Source: Rufibacter roseus (lineage in GTDB: Bacteria; Bacteroidota; Bacteroidia; Cytophagales; Hymenobacteraceae). From it: 64,000 bases of DNA. The stretch is taken from NCBI RefSeq assembly GCF_001647285.1, contig NZ_LRML01000005.1, positions 186,001-250,000 of the forward strand. The letters are read 5' to 3'. The notes below the pieces were generated by a model. The model did not search any database and had not been told where the DNA came from. It saw only the letters and a list, made by a program, of their open reading frames with translations. Both the position numbers and the translations under genes were made by a program. Shown here piece after piece: positions 19,862 through 28,290 of this stretch (the stretch's first letter is position 1; each line of letters begins with the position of its first letter).

Positions 19862-20893
19862 TTAATAATTTCCAAAACCAAATTCACGACCAGAAGAACG
19901 GCCAATGTAGATCATAGCACTTCTGAAACCGATATAAGAGCTAGCAGAATCTTTATGCTCAAAATTCCGCACGCCTGTTTCCAAAAAGTAAGCTATATCT
20001 TTCCAAGATCCACCTCTCACAATTTTACGTACTTCAGCAGTATCATAGTATGTTGGGTTCAAATCCCAGGTGATAGGCACTGTAACTGAAGAATATGCAT
20101 CTTCACACCATTCAGCCACATTACCAGCCATATCATATAGACCAAAATCGTTTGGATAATATTGTCCTACAGGAGCAGTATAGGTAAAGCCATCACTGTA
20201 GTAATCGCCACGTCCAGGCTTGAAGTTAGCCAACATACAGCCACTGGCATTACGAAGGTAAGGACCACCCCAAGGGTAAGTAGCTAAATCACGACCACCC
20301 CGCGCTGCATATTCCCACTCAGCCTCAGAAGGAAGCCTAAAGCCTGGCACTGGTGCCATGTCATTTGAGGCATTGAAGTCGTTTTTATGCTTCGTTCTCC
20401 ACCGGTTAAATTCTTTTGCAGCATTCCAACTAACACCCACTACCGGATAATCATCAAAAGCAGGGTGTGAATAGTAATACTCTACCAGCGGATCACCCAT
20501 GTGGTAAGTGAAGTCCTTTGTCCAAACTGATGTGTCTGGGTAAAGCACACCTCTCACATATGGTTCTCCAAGAATATCCAAAGAATCCGTCAGCATCACT
20601 TCCATGAACTGACGATATTCATTATTGGTAATCTCAGTTTCATCCATATAAAACCCACCAATAGTTACCTGCTTGTTCATATTAGACATACTAGCAGCAA
20701 TGTCTTGATCTGTCTGCCCCATATGAAACGTTCCGCCCGGACAGGCGATCATTCCATAAGGCACTTCCTGAGGATTGAACTCAGGACGATCCTGCGCCCC
20801 TATCACATCACCTTGAGAGCCTCTCCCCATACCACAACCTGTCACAAAGGCGACACTCAACGCAATGGCAGAAACTTGTAAAAACTTATTCAT
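19862..20893 (-). CDS. gldK: Gliding motility / type IX secretion lipoprotein GldK
   Basis: Outer-membrane-attached ring lipoprotein (PorK). From the ATG at 20893 it has 343 residues: signal peptide with lipobox VTGC, then a formylglycine-generating-enzyme-like (SUMF1) fold with WNAAKEFNRW, FRLPSEAEWEYAARGG, YPWGG, NVAEWCED, RGGSW and GFR. The fold is used structurally here. A further ATG 11 codons upstream (20926) would put extra residues before the signal peptide and is less likely. It is the first gene of the gldKLMN operon. Confidence 0.94.
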   Translation of the reverse strand: MNKFLQVSAIALSVAFVTGCGMGRGSQGDVIGAQDRPEFNPQEVPYGMIACPGGTFHMGQTDQDIAASMSNMNKQVTIGGFYMDETEITNNEYRQFMEVMLTDSLDILGEPYVRGVLYPDTSVWTKDFTYHMGDPLVEYYYSHPAFDDYPVVGVSWNAAKEFNRWRTKHKNDFNASNDMAPVPGFRLPSEAEWEYAARGGRDLATYPWGGPYLRNASGCMLANFKPGRGDYYSDGFTYTAPVGQYYPNDFGLYDMAGNVAEWCEDAYSSVTVPITWDLNPTYYDTAEVRKIVRGGSWKDIAYFLETGVRNFEHKDSASSYIGFRSAMIYIGRSSGREFGFGNY

Positions 20894-20950
20894 AATACTG
20901 TACTTGTAAAGAAAAAGCGACATCACTAAGCGTAACTAATTTTAAGTTAG

Positions 20951-20981
20951 CAAAGATATACAACTGATTTCAAAAACAAAA
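20951..20981 (-). promoter_or_regulatory. Promoter of gldKLMN
   Basis: -7 box TATCTTTG (minus strand, 20951-20958) and a -33 TTTTG about 18 bp further upstream (20977-20981), the usual Bacteroidota arrangement. It leaves a 5' leader of about 50 nt before the gldK ATG. Confidence 0.55.
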
Positions 20982-21074
20982 TTATTGTTATTCCTCGAAC
21001 TTTATTTTTTTAACGAGATTATCAAATTATTATTTTAAGGGCTGAATAAATACTACATGGTCAACATGTTGCGC

Positions 21075-21094
21075 AATACCTACTTCTAGGTATT
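21075..21094 (-). other. Small hairpin after porP
   Basis: AATACCTA/TAGGTATT with loop of 4, directly at the porP stop. No T-tract follows, so it may be a weak stop signal or 3' stabiliser. Confidence 0.4.
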
Positions 21095-22059
21095 TACATG
21101 TTATATCTTGGGGTTCTGATTGGAGGTTTTGTAGTATTTTTAGATCTAGGCAGTCGGTAGCCTAACATAACCTCGTGAGAGGTAGGACTCTTGGCAGCAG
21201 CATTAACCACTGTATAATCAAAAGCATAACCAAAACTTAACGCATTGTTCTTCAATAAGTAAACACCTAACAAACCAGTCATTGCCTCTCCAAATCTATA
21301 CCCGGCCCCACCCCAGAACTTTTCATTGAAAGTTACCCTTACTCCTGCCTCCACAGATGACACTCCTGCATTTAAATCTTGTTTTAATATTGTTGTAGGT
21401 GTTACGACCACATTTGAAGAAAGTTCAGCATTATAACCCGCTGAAACCATCAGGTGCTTTTCTCCGGTCACAATGCTACGATCTGATGAACGTGCCTCGT
21501 TTTCAAATTCGTATGTCGCTCCTAATAAATTTGTTACACCTGCACCTAAATACCATCTTTCGTGCTGGTACCATGCTCCAACTCCCAAATCGTACTTACG
21601 GTCAGAGCTATTGAAAGGAACACGAGGATCGCCTATGTCATTAGGCCTGTAGCCACCTTTACTCATATTCACAAGCATCCCCTGAACCCCTATCCCAAGC
21701 CTACCGGCACCAATAGGGATATGATGCGCATAAGAGAGTTGCGCTGAGAAGACATCTACCGCCCCAATTTCATCATTCATCACCACAAGCCCCAAACCAC
21801 TTCTTAAGCCAGGCAAGGGAGCTGAAACTGAAAATAAAGCTGTTCTGGGAGCACCTCCGGCATCAAATGAACCTTCATAGCCAAGCCACTGGTACCGGTA
21901 CAATACATTCAACTCCGTTTGGCCGGTTATACCTGCGTAGCCTGGACTAATGAACTGTCCGTTAAAAGAGTAATGGCTGAATTGAGGAAGCTGCTGCGCC
22001 AAACCTAACAAAGGCACGGCAAAAAAGAAGACAAACAGTGACAGGCGAAATTTGTGCAT
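21094..22059 (-). CDS. porP: PorP/SprF family type IX secretion outer-membrane protein
   Basis: A 14-strand-type outer-membrane barrel protein of the PorP/SprF family, which links type IX cargo to the surface or to the motor. From the ATG at 22059 it has 321 residues with a signal peptide ending LGLAQQ. The typical opening QLPQFSHYSFNGQFISPGYAG and repeated aromatic beta-strands follow. ATGs at 22062 and 22083 are alternatives. It precedes gldK by 200 bp with a separate promoter between them, giving the porP-K-L-M-N order known from Porphyromonas. Confidence 0.9.
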   Translation of the reverse strand: MHKFRLSLFVFFFAVPLLGLAQQLPQFSHYSFNGQFISPGYAGITGQTELNVLYRYQWLGYEGSFDAGGAPRTALFSVSAPLPGLRSGLGLVVMNDEIGAVDVFSAQLSYAHHIPIGAGRLGIGVQGMLVNMSKGGYRPNDIGDPRVPFNSSDRKYDLGVGAWYQHERWYLGAGVTNLLGATYEFENEARSSDRSIVTGEKHLMVSAGYNAELSSNVVVTPTTILKQDLNAGVSSVEAGVRVTFNEKFWGGAGYRFGEAMTGLLGVYLLKNNALSFGYAFDYTVVNAAAKSPTSHEVMLGYRLPRSKNTTKPPIRTPRYNM

Positions 22060-22135
22060 CATAGAGTGCAATAAAGAATGCAAGACTATATCAAAATAGC
22101 AAAGGGCTTAAGCTAGCAAATTGTCGATAAACCAC

Positions 22136-22143
22136 CAAAGGTA
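22136..22143 (-). promoter_or_regulatory. Candidate -7 box upstream of porP
   Basis: TACCTTTG on the minus strand, about 76 bp before the chosen porP start. No well-spaced -33 element was seen. Confidence 0.4.
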
Positions 22144-22203
22144 TCCACAATTCTTTAGCCATAGCCCTTGCTACGCACAAATTAAATAAAAGTAACGTTA
22201 AGT

Positions 22204-22995
22204 TTACTTTTTGCCAGAATGTTGTTGTATATAAACCTCAATGGCCCCCGTCATAGACGGAGCATTCGGCATTGGCGCCTCAATGTCAAGCTCTAACCCC
22301 GCATCTCTTACCGCCTGGGCTGTAGTAGGCCCAAAGGCAGCAATTCTAGTGCTATTCTGCTTGAAATCAGGGAAGTTCACAAACAATGAGTTAATACCTG
22401 AAGGGCTAAAGAATGCAATGCAATCATATTTTACTTCCGCCAGATCAGATAAGTCTGAGGCCACGGTTTTATACATGGTGGCTTCCGTGAAATCAAAATT
22501 GTTCTCACGCATGAATTCCGGAATATCTTCTTTCCTGATATTGGAGCATGGGTACAAGAATTTCTCTCCTTTATGCTTCTTGAGCACATCAAACAGATCT
22601 GACGCTGTTTTACCACCTACAAACAGCTTACGCTTACGCAACACAATGTACTTTTGAAGGTAATAAGCAGTTTGATCAGAAATACAGAAGTACTTCATCT
22701 CAGCAGGAACATCAATCTTGCCCTCGGAACAGATTCTGAAAAAATGGTCAACGGCGTTACGGCTGGTGAAAATAACAGCCGTATGATCCAGGATTGAAAT
22801 CTTCTCTTTCCGGAACTCTTTATAAGGCACCGGCTCAATTTCAATAAAGGCCCTGAAATCAACCTTGATTCCGTATTTCTCAGCAATGCCTAAGTATGGC
22901 GAATTATCGTTTGCCGGCTTTGGTTGCGTGACCAGAATACTTGAAATCTTTTTTGAATGTCTGTCCGCACCCAACTCTTCTTTACCGTCAGCCAT
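22204..22995 (-). CDS. hemD: Uroporphyrinogen-III synthase
   Basis: Cyclises hydroxymethylbilane to uroporphyrinogen III in haem synthesis. 263 residues in the two-domain HemD fold: first half ILVTQPKP...AVIFTSRNAVDHFF, linker, then GEKFLYPCSNIRKEDIPEFM and DCIAFFSPSGINSLF...RIAAFGPTTAQAVRDAGL, the typical substrate-cleft segments. HemD sequences vary greatly, but this pattern is clear. It lies 62 bp after a DUF4271 gene, a pairing frequent in this phylum. Confidence 0.9.
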   Translation of the reverse strand: MADGKEELGADRHSKKISSILVTQPKPANDNSPYLGIAEKYGIKVDFRAFIEIEPVPYKEFRKEKISILDHTAVIFTSRNAVDHFFRICSEGKIDVPAEMKYFCISDQTAYYLQKYIVLRKRKLFVGGKTASDLFDVLKKHKGEKFLYPCSNIRKEDIPEFMRENNFDFTEATMYKTVASDLSDLAEVKYDCIAFFSPSGINSLFVNFPDFKQNSTRIAAFGPTTAQAVRDAGLELDIEAPMPNAPSMTGAIEVYIQQHSGKK

Positions 22996-23057
22996 GTTAG
23001 AAGGTATTTTTAAAAATGCAATCTAAGATTACTAATAAATCTTTGAGTCAAAACCAA

Positions 23058-24185
23058 TTACACAAAAACGATCAACTTGAGCAGAATCATCAATGGAATC
23101 ACTTCTGTGGCGCAAAGGTACGAAAATAAATGTAGATTTTGGAGAGAATATTTATTACTAACCGTGATGAACGTTCTAATTACTGTAAAAATCAGCAAGC
23201 CTGTAATTGCAACATTGGCTACCCAATAAATCATTTCCGGGGTAGACTGTTCAAAGGCTAGATATAGGAGCATAACCATAGGAAGAAGACCACCCATTGC
23301 CAAAAGCGTGCGCAAAAACTCACGATATTGAGTTAGCACAACCTCCTCTACTCCAAATATAAAACCCATCAGCCGCAGCAATAGAAACTTGAGCACCACA
23401 AAAAGAAAGATGATGAGCGAGTAAAGCAGAATCTTGGAGATCAGGTCGGCCTGTGTGGCAGCAAAGAGCTGATTCAGCAGAGTAAGCTCTTCAAGGTTGG
23501 TGTGCACGGCCACAATCAATAATGCAAAAGACAAAGCAAAAGCCAGCACAAACAAAATGCTGGACCAATTACCTATTGGTTTGGCCAAAAGCCCCTCTTC
23601 CAGCGTAGAAAGCTTGGTAAAATTGTTTAACCTGAAAATACTGGCAAAGTCAGACGGAAACGTAAGCCTTAAGCTTCCATACATCAAGCCCACCACCAGC
23701 ATAAACAGCACCAAAGCACTTCTGGGGGAATCGGTCTGTCTTGGCTTTACTTGCAGTAAAGTTTTCTGCGCCGCATTTATAACCTCCACATGCTCTGTAG
23801 CCGATTTGAATGACAGATAATTTGGCTGCAGTTGAGGGTGCCAGACCGTGAGCAGATACTTTTTGTCGGGCTGTAGAAAACGGGATAAGTCTATGGTATA
23901 CCGAGCCGTGGAATCAGCTACGAACACTAATTTATTGTCTAGATACAAACAAAGGTTTTGCCGTGCCGCCAGTTCAATTTTAGGATTTGTGAATCGATCA
24001 TAGGTCACCCACTGGTAAAGCGCCTGGTATTCATCATGGAAATCTGGCAAATAAGGTACCAGTTGATTTTTTGAGGATTGGTACACCAACCAATCAGTAC
24101 TTAGCAGAGGTTTCTGAGGCCCAGGCTGAGCCTGAAGCTGCCCCACTGTTAACCAAAGAAAGAAAAAGGCTAACCAATAGCGCAT
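23058..24185 (-). CDS. DUF4271 membrane protein
   Basis: 375 residues. A signal peptide (about 1-19) and a soluble N-terminal half of about 140 residues are followed by some six membrane helices from about residue 155 to the end (LFMLVVGLMYGSLRL, ILFVLAFALSFALLIVA, ILLYSLIIFLFVVLKFLLL, LLAMGGLLPMVMLLYLAF, WVANVAITGLLIFTVI, VIPLMILLKLIVFV). This matches the Bacteroidota-specific DUF4271 family, usually next to hemD. Biochemical role unknown. It starts 3 bp after the WecA-type gene stop. Confidence 0.8.
   Translation of the reverse strand: MRYWLAFFFLWLTVGQLQAQPGPQKPLLSTDWLVYQSSKNQLVPYLPDFHDEYQALYQWVTYDRFTNPKIELAARQNLCLYLDNKLVFVADSTARYTIDLSRFLQPDKKYLLTVWHPQLQPNYLSFKSATEHVEVINAAQKTLLQVKPRQTDSPRSALVLFMLVVGLMYGSLRLTFPSDFASIFRLNNFTKLSTLEEGLLAKPIGNWSSILFVLAFALSFALLIVAVHTNLEELTLLNQLFAATQADLISKILLYSLIIFLFVVLKFLLLRLMGFIFGVEEVVLTQYREFLRTLLAMGGLLPMVMLLYLAFEQSTPEMIYWVANVAITGLLIFTVIRTFITVSNKYSLQNLHLFSYLCATEVIPLMILLKLIVFV
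23113..23120 (-). promoter_or_regulatory. Candidate internal -7 box for hemD
   Basis: TACCTTTG followed by C on the minus strand, inside the last codons of the DUF4271 gene and about 118 bp before hemD. No good -33 box, so hemD may also rely on readthrough. Confidence 0.4.
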
Positions 24186-24188
24186 ATG

Positions 24189-25223
24189 TTATGGATTCTC
24201 CGCTGGCTTAGCTTTATATTCCCCCAGCACCAAACTAAGCACCACAGAAAACCCGACCAGACAAAGCAACAGGTTTAAATTACCCCAGTCAGCAAAGCTG
24301 AAAACAAAAACTATGACCAGTATATTCAGCAAGGCTAAAAGCAACACAGTACTAACCTGGCTGAACCCCATAGCCAGAATGCGGTGGTGAATATGGTTCT
24401 TATCAGGAGAGAAAGGCGAAACTCCTTTCATAATTCGGATAAAGGAAACGCGGATGGTATCAAAAAGAGGCACAAACAATACGCCCAATGCCACGGAAGG
24501 AGAGGACGGCACATAACGCATTTCTATAAATTGAATGGCCATAACCGACACTACAAAGCCGCAGAGCAATGAGCCGGTATCACCCATAAAAATACGCGCT
24601 TTGTAAAAATTGTAGCGCAAGAAGCCTAGCAATCCGCCAATTAAACAAACCGCCACACCTGCATAATTAGAATACGCCGGCATGTGCGACAAATAAAAGA
24701 AGGTGCCAAACGTGGCCACAATAATAGTCACAATAGTACCGGCCAAACCATCTAGTCCATCTATTAAATTTACTGCGTTGGTAATACCTACAATGGCAAA
24801 AAAGGTAAACCCATAGCTGAGCCCCTCCGGCAGTTCATAAATTCCGAAAATGCCTTGGAAGCTGGTAATTCTTATATCAGCAATAAACATGACTACCCCT
24901 GTAGCCAACACCTGCATAAAGAACTTCTTAAAGGCTGAAATAGACACTAAGTCGTCTTTAAGCCCCCCGAAAAAAAGAATAATACAGCCGGCCAACAGTT
25001 GCTGAACCCCGTTGTCAAGCACGCCAAAAATGGTAAGCGCAGACATGAAGCCAGCAAACACTCCCAAGCCCCCTAAACGAGGAGTTAGCGACACGTGCAC
25101 CGTTCGCTTGTTGGGCTGGTCAAGAATATTTTTCAAGTGCGCCACATACACAATAGAAGGTATGGCAAACAGGGCAATGAAAAATGACCAGCTGAATGAG
25201 AGCAAATATGTGAAAAACTTCAT
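24189..25223 (-). CDS. WecA/TagO-type undecaprenyl-phosphate sugar-phosphate transferase
   Basis: Inner-membrane enzyme that moves a sugar-1-phosphate (typically GlcNAc-1-P) from a UDP-sugar to undecaprenyl phosphate, the first step of O-antigen, teichoic-acid-like or exopolysaccharide synthesis. 344 residues, about eleven membrane helices. Family motifs are present: PRLGGLGVF, GGLKDDLVS (metal and substrate Asp), NLIDGLDGLAG, FMGDTGS and DKNHIHHRI. The His-rich HIHH motif separates it from MraY. The exact sugar cannot be told from sequence alone. Confidence 0.88.
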   Translation of the reverse strand: MKFFTYLLSFSWSFFIALFAIPSIVYVAHLKNILDQPNKRTVHVSLTPRLGGLGVFAGFMSALTIFGVLDNGVQQLLAGCIILFFGGLKDDLVSISAFKKFFMQVLATGVVMFIADIRITSFQGIFGIYELPEGLSYGFTFFAIVGITNAVNLIDGLDGLAGTIVTIIVATFGTFFYLSHMPAYSNYAGVAVCLIGGLLGFLRYNFYKARIFMGDTGSLLCGFVVSVMAIQFIEMRYVPSSPSVALGVLFVPLFDTIRVSFIRIMKGVSPFSPDKNHIHHRILAMGFSQVSTVLLLALLNILVIVFVFSFADWGNLNLLLCLVGFSVVLSLVLGEYKAKPAENP

Positions 25224-25297
25224 GTTTAGGTCACTATTGTGGTGAAAGAGTAGAAGCCTCTGGTTTGATACTTCTGAGGCCTATTGCCCCTGATACC

Positions 25298-25702
25298 TTA
25301 TGAATGCAATACCCCTTGTTTCTCTAAAAGCGTAATCTGAATTAAATTTTCCTCTACTATAGTTCCCGGAACAAACAAAAACTTTTTGTCATGAATTTCT
25401 TTGCCTATGTAGTAACTCACCCAGTACTCATTGGTTAGATGAAAGAGCCCCGGATCAATAGGTTCTACCTGTCTGAAGCTCCGCGGCTCAACGGTCTCAT
25501 ACATATGCCTTAAGACTGAAGTCTTCACCTCTTCCCCTTCATGGGTGCCATAGCCTTTTGAGGCAATCAGCACATTCTCAAGGTAAAAATTATTGTTATT
25601 GATAAAGTAGACATTCCACTCTTCCTGCCCTAACTCGTTTACTTCACGGGCTATAGCTATGGAGACACCTTCTACTTTATGAAAATCAATGTCTTTCTTC
25701 AT
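25298..25702 (-). CDS. Conserved hypothetical protein downstream of lipB
   Basis: 134 residues, soluble, acidic, no signal or membrane segment. It starts MKKDIDFHKVEGVSIAIAREV, has a FINNNNFYLENVLIASKGYG segment split by turns, and ends with a likely beta-rich part (EYWVSYYIGKEIHDKKFLFVPGTIVEENL). The start overlaps the lipB end by 17 bp, so translation is probably coupled. I do not recognise a characterised family; the link to lipoate metabolism is positional only. Confidence 0.75.
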   Translation of the reverse strand: MKKDIDFHKVEGVSIAIAREVNELGQEEWNVYFINNNNFYLENVLIASKGYGTHEGEEVKTSVLRHMYETVEPRSFRQVEPIDPGLFHLTNEYWVSYYIGKEIHDKKFLFVPGTIVEENLIQITLLEKQGVLHS

Positions 25703-26465
25703 ATTGCTTCACCAAGATTTGGGCATCAAACAAGCGTTCAAAATGAACTAATAACTTTGCCTCTACCTCTTCTAGCGGCACTTTCTGACCGAGTTCCTGC
25801 TCTAAAGAAGTCACCGCTTTGTCAGTAATACCACAAGGCACTATGTTACCGAAGTAGCTTAAATCAGTATTCACGTTCAGCGCTAAACCGTGCATGGTTA
25901 CCCAGCGGCTGCACTTCACACCCATGGCACATATTTTCCTAGGATTCTTTTGCTCCTCAAAATCTATCCAGACTCCGGTAAGCCCATCAATACGACCAGC
26001 GGCTATACCGTAATCAGCTAGGGTAAGAATAACGGCCTCTTCTAAGAAACGAAGGTACTTGTGTATATCTGTAAAAAAGTTCTCGAGGTCCAGAATAGGA
26101 TAAGCAACCAGCTGTCCAGGACCATGGTACGTGATGTCACCCCCACGGTTGATTTTATAAAAAGAAGCTTCTTTTTTCTGAAGGCCTTCTTCATCTAAAA
26201 GCAAATGCTCTTCATGGCCACTTTTACCCAAAGTATATACGTGCGGGTGCTGGCAAAACAGCAAATAATTGGGGGTTGGCAACTGTTCCTCCTCTGGTAG
26301 CTGTCGGTTCTGAGATTTCACAGCCAACACCTCTTTCAGTAGTTGTTCCTGATAATCCCAAGCCTGTTGGTAATCTACCAAACCAAAGCGTTTAAGAAGT
26401 ATGTTTTTGTTATGTACCACAGGTGTAAAAGTCTGGAGCGGCCGCTTAGCACATGAACCTGCCAA
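25686..26465 (-). CDS. lipB: Octanoyltransferase LipB
   Basis: Transfers octanoate from acyl carrier protein to lipoyl domains, the first step of lipoate synthesis. Motifs: NRGGDITYHGPGQLVAYPILDL (about 107-127), catalytic Lys K184 in MGVKCSRW, MHGLALNV, and catalytic Cys C211 in NIVPCGI. The 259-residue frame starts at an ATG at 26465; the first about 18 residues are not family-like, so a GTG near codon 16-17 may be the true start. Divergent from yraN. Confidence 0.93.
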   Translation of the reverse strand: MAGSCAKRPLQTFTPVVHNKNILLKRFGLVDYQQAWDYQEQLLKEVLAVKSQNRQLPEEEQLPTPNYLLFCQHPHVYTLGKSGHEEHLLLDEEGLQKKEASFYKINRGGDITYHGPGQLVAYPILDLENFFTDIHKYLRFLEEAVILTLADYGIAAGRIDGLTGVWIDFEEQKNPRKICAMGVKCSRWVTMHGLALNVNTDLSYFGNIVPCGITDKAVTSLEQELGQKVPLEEVEAKLLVHFERLFDAQILVKQYEERH

Positions 26466-26561
26466 AGCATTGCTTCTTCACCGCTTACGGAGCTTTGCGT
26501 ATAAAATGCTCAATAAGAGAAAAGTTATGCAAATTACTCAATTAACTATCAGCTACCAAAA

Positions 26562-26915
26562 ATGGCACATAATACCCGCTTAGGCCAACAAGGCGAAGAC
26601 GCCGCAGAGGCGTATCTACGGGCAAAAGGCTATCAGGTTTTGTCCCGCAACTATAGGTACAGGCGGGCTGAAGTAGATCTTATAGCAGTAAAAGACAAAA
26701 TACTGGTGCTTGTAGAAGTAAAAACTAGGAGCACCCATTATTTTGGATACCCAGAAGAAGCAGTAACACCAGCCAAAGAAGAACTCTTATTGATGGCTGC
26801 TGATAATTATATTGAAGAAACTAACTGGCAGCACGACGTCAGATTTGACATTATTTCCATTCTATGGCAGAAGTCAGGGCCAATGATCTGGCATTTTGAA
26901 GATGCATTCCACTGA
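26562..26915 (+). CDS. yraN: YraN family (UPF0102) nuclease-fold protein
   Basis: 117 residues, a small restriction-endonuclease-like fold protein. Typical segments: GQQGEDAAEAYLRAKGYQVL, RAEVDLIAVKDKILVLVEVKTRS (the E-D-ExK type site of the fold) and DVRFDIISI near the end. The precise function is unsettled; a role in DNA processing is proposed for relatives. It is a single gene, divergent from lipB, converging on the envelope gene at 27149. Confidence 0.9.
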   Translation: MAHNTRLGQQGEDAAEAYLRAKGYQVLSRNYRYRRAEVDLIAVKDKILVLVEVKTRSTHYFGYPEEAVTPAKEELLLMAADNYIEETNWQHDVRFDIISILWQKSGPMIWHFEDAFH

Positions 26916-27067
26916 CTCATTTCATAAACAATACTTAGCGATAGAGACCATTTACTGCTTTTTGCTTAAACACAATCAACAGCCGCATATTTCTTCATTT
27001 AACACACTCTTTCACTGTTGAATTACATCTAATTATAACTGACATAACAGTAGAATAATAAAAAGCC

Positions 27068-27103
27068 GTTTTCGGCCTCTTTTTAAAAAAAGAGGCCGAA
27101 AAC
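27068..27103. repeat. 36-bp palindromic repeat, copy 4 (perfect stem)
   Basis: The most perfect copy: arms 27065-27084 and 27087-27106 are 20-bp exact complements with a 2-nt loop, extending the 36-mer by 3 bp each side. It lies between the convergent yraN and 27149 genes and could end transcription from both. Confidence 0.95.
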
Positions 27104-27148
27104 GGCATATATGTTACCCACAGGGGTACTTAGTTTATCTACTTCTGG

Positions 27149-28054
27149 TTATTTCTTTTGAAAGACAGTTTGCCCATGGCGGTCATACTGTTTCACGAGC
27201 ACTGGCTCAAACGGTTCGTCAAAGGCAGACTCTGGGTACTGTATCTCAAATTGCCGACGCCCTCTAAAGTCAAAGTAGTTTATCCAAATGCCAACTTTAC
27301 GGCCCTTGTCATACTTACCCTGCCACTCTATCTGACCATTCTCATAAAACTTAAGATACTCGCCCTGCACTTCCCCGTACTGGTACGGAATAACTTCCTT
27401 TACCTTGGTTTTAGCGGCATCATAGTATGTAACCAGAGCATCACGCAAGAACCCCTTGTTATAATGTTGTTTGTCGGTAAGAATACTATCTGTACGGAAC
27501 GTTTCCCACCGCAGGTGTTTGGCGCCCACATAAAAATACCCCTGCTCAATCACCACATCGCCTCTTGTTTTGGTGTAAGGCCCATGCAACACCAATAATT
27601 TAGTTTTAGAGGGATCTAGTTCATTGCGGGTTTTAAAGATCCTTTTTCTTTTAATGTCATAATAATGTTTTTCCAGCACATACTCGTTTGGCTGCTTGAA
27701 CTCGCGCAAGTAATGGAAAGTCTCTATTATCTGGTTTTTGCCTTTGCCCTGCCGGGTGAAGGCTTTTTTTGTTCTATATCCAAAATAGACGTTCTTCTTG
27801 CCCTTCTTCTTTTTCTTATCGTCTTTTTCATCTACGCTGTCAGCAGATACCACCAGCGAGGGCTTCGCTAAAGAGTCTGCCATGAGCGCCGAATCTGTAG
27901 GATATACCACCACCAAAGGCTCCGACTTTTTCCAGAAGAGAAGCCAGTTCTTTTTCTCCTTGCCAATAATCTGCGCCTGGGCCTTCGGAGAAGCTCCCCC
28001 TAAAACCAATACGCCGATGACCAGCACGCTTACCCACGTTCTCACAAATGCCAT
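27149..28054 (-). CDS. Exported protein with MORN/YwqK-type repeats
   Basis: 301 residues. Signal peptide (about 1-28, ending AQAQ), a Lys-rich linker (DDKKKKKGKKN), then repeated short beta units of the MORN/YwqK type: HYYDIKRKRIFKTRN, GPYTKTRGDVVIEQGYFYVG, YYDAAKTKVKEVIPYQYGEVQGEYLKFYENGQIEWQGKYDKGRKVGIW broken over several turns. Such repeats make curved beta-sheets for binding. The partner is unknown; envelope location is inferred from the signal. Confidence 0.7.
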   Translation of the reverse strand: MAFVRTWVSVLVIGVLVLGGASPKAQAQIIGKEKKNWLLFWKKSEPLVVVYPTDSALMADSLAKPSLVVSADSVDEKDDKKKKKGKKNVYFGYRTKKAFTRQGKGKNQIIETFHYLREFKQPNEYVLEKHYYDIKRKRIFKTRNELDPSKTKLLVLHGPYTKTRGDVVIEQGYFYVGAKHLRWETFRTDSILTDKQHYNKGFLRDALVTYYDAAKTKVKEVIPYQYGEVQGEYLKFYENGQIEWQGKYDKGRKVGIWINYFDFRGRRQFEIQYPESAFDEPFEPVLVKQYDRHGQTVFQKK

Positions 28055-28199
28055 GGAACTAATATTTTCAAAGTTTTACTGCCAATAACGCAAGATACCT
28101 GTTATCTGGTATACTAAAACTGTATACGGCAAATACCTGCCTCACTGTTAGACCTTAGATTTTACAACAAAAAAACACAGATTAAATTCAGAGAGCCGC

Positions 28200-28235
28200 G
28201 TTTTTTAGCCGTTTTTTCAAAAACAACCCTAAAAC
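28200..28235. repeat. 36-bp palindromic repeat, copy 5
   Basis: GTTTTTTAGCCGTTTT at the left and AAAACAACCCTAAAAC at the right, a degenerate copy just past the rlpA terminator. Confidence 0.65.
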
Positions 28236-28238
28236 AGA

Positions 28239-28270
28239 ACAGCCAAGCCTGCAGTGGCAGGCTTGGCTGT
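28239..28270 (-). terminator. Terminator of rlpA
   Basis: 14-bp perfect stem (28239-28252 with 28257-28270), 4-nt loop, followed on the minus strand by TCTGTTTTAGGG. It starts about 20 bp after the rlpA stop. Confidence 0.75.
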
Positions 28271-28290
28271 TAAAGATAATTTCGAAAAAC

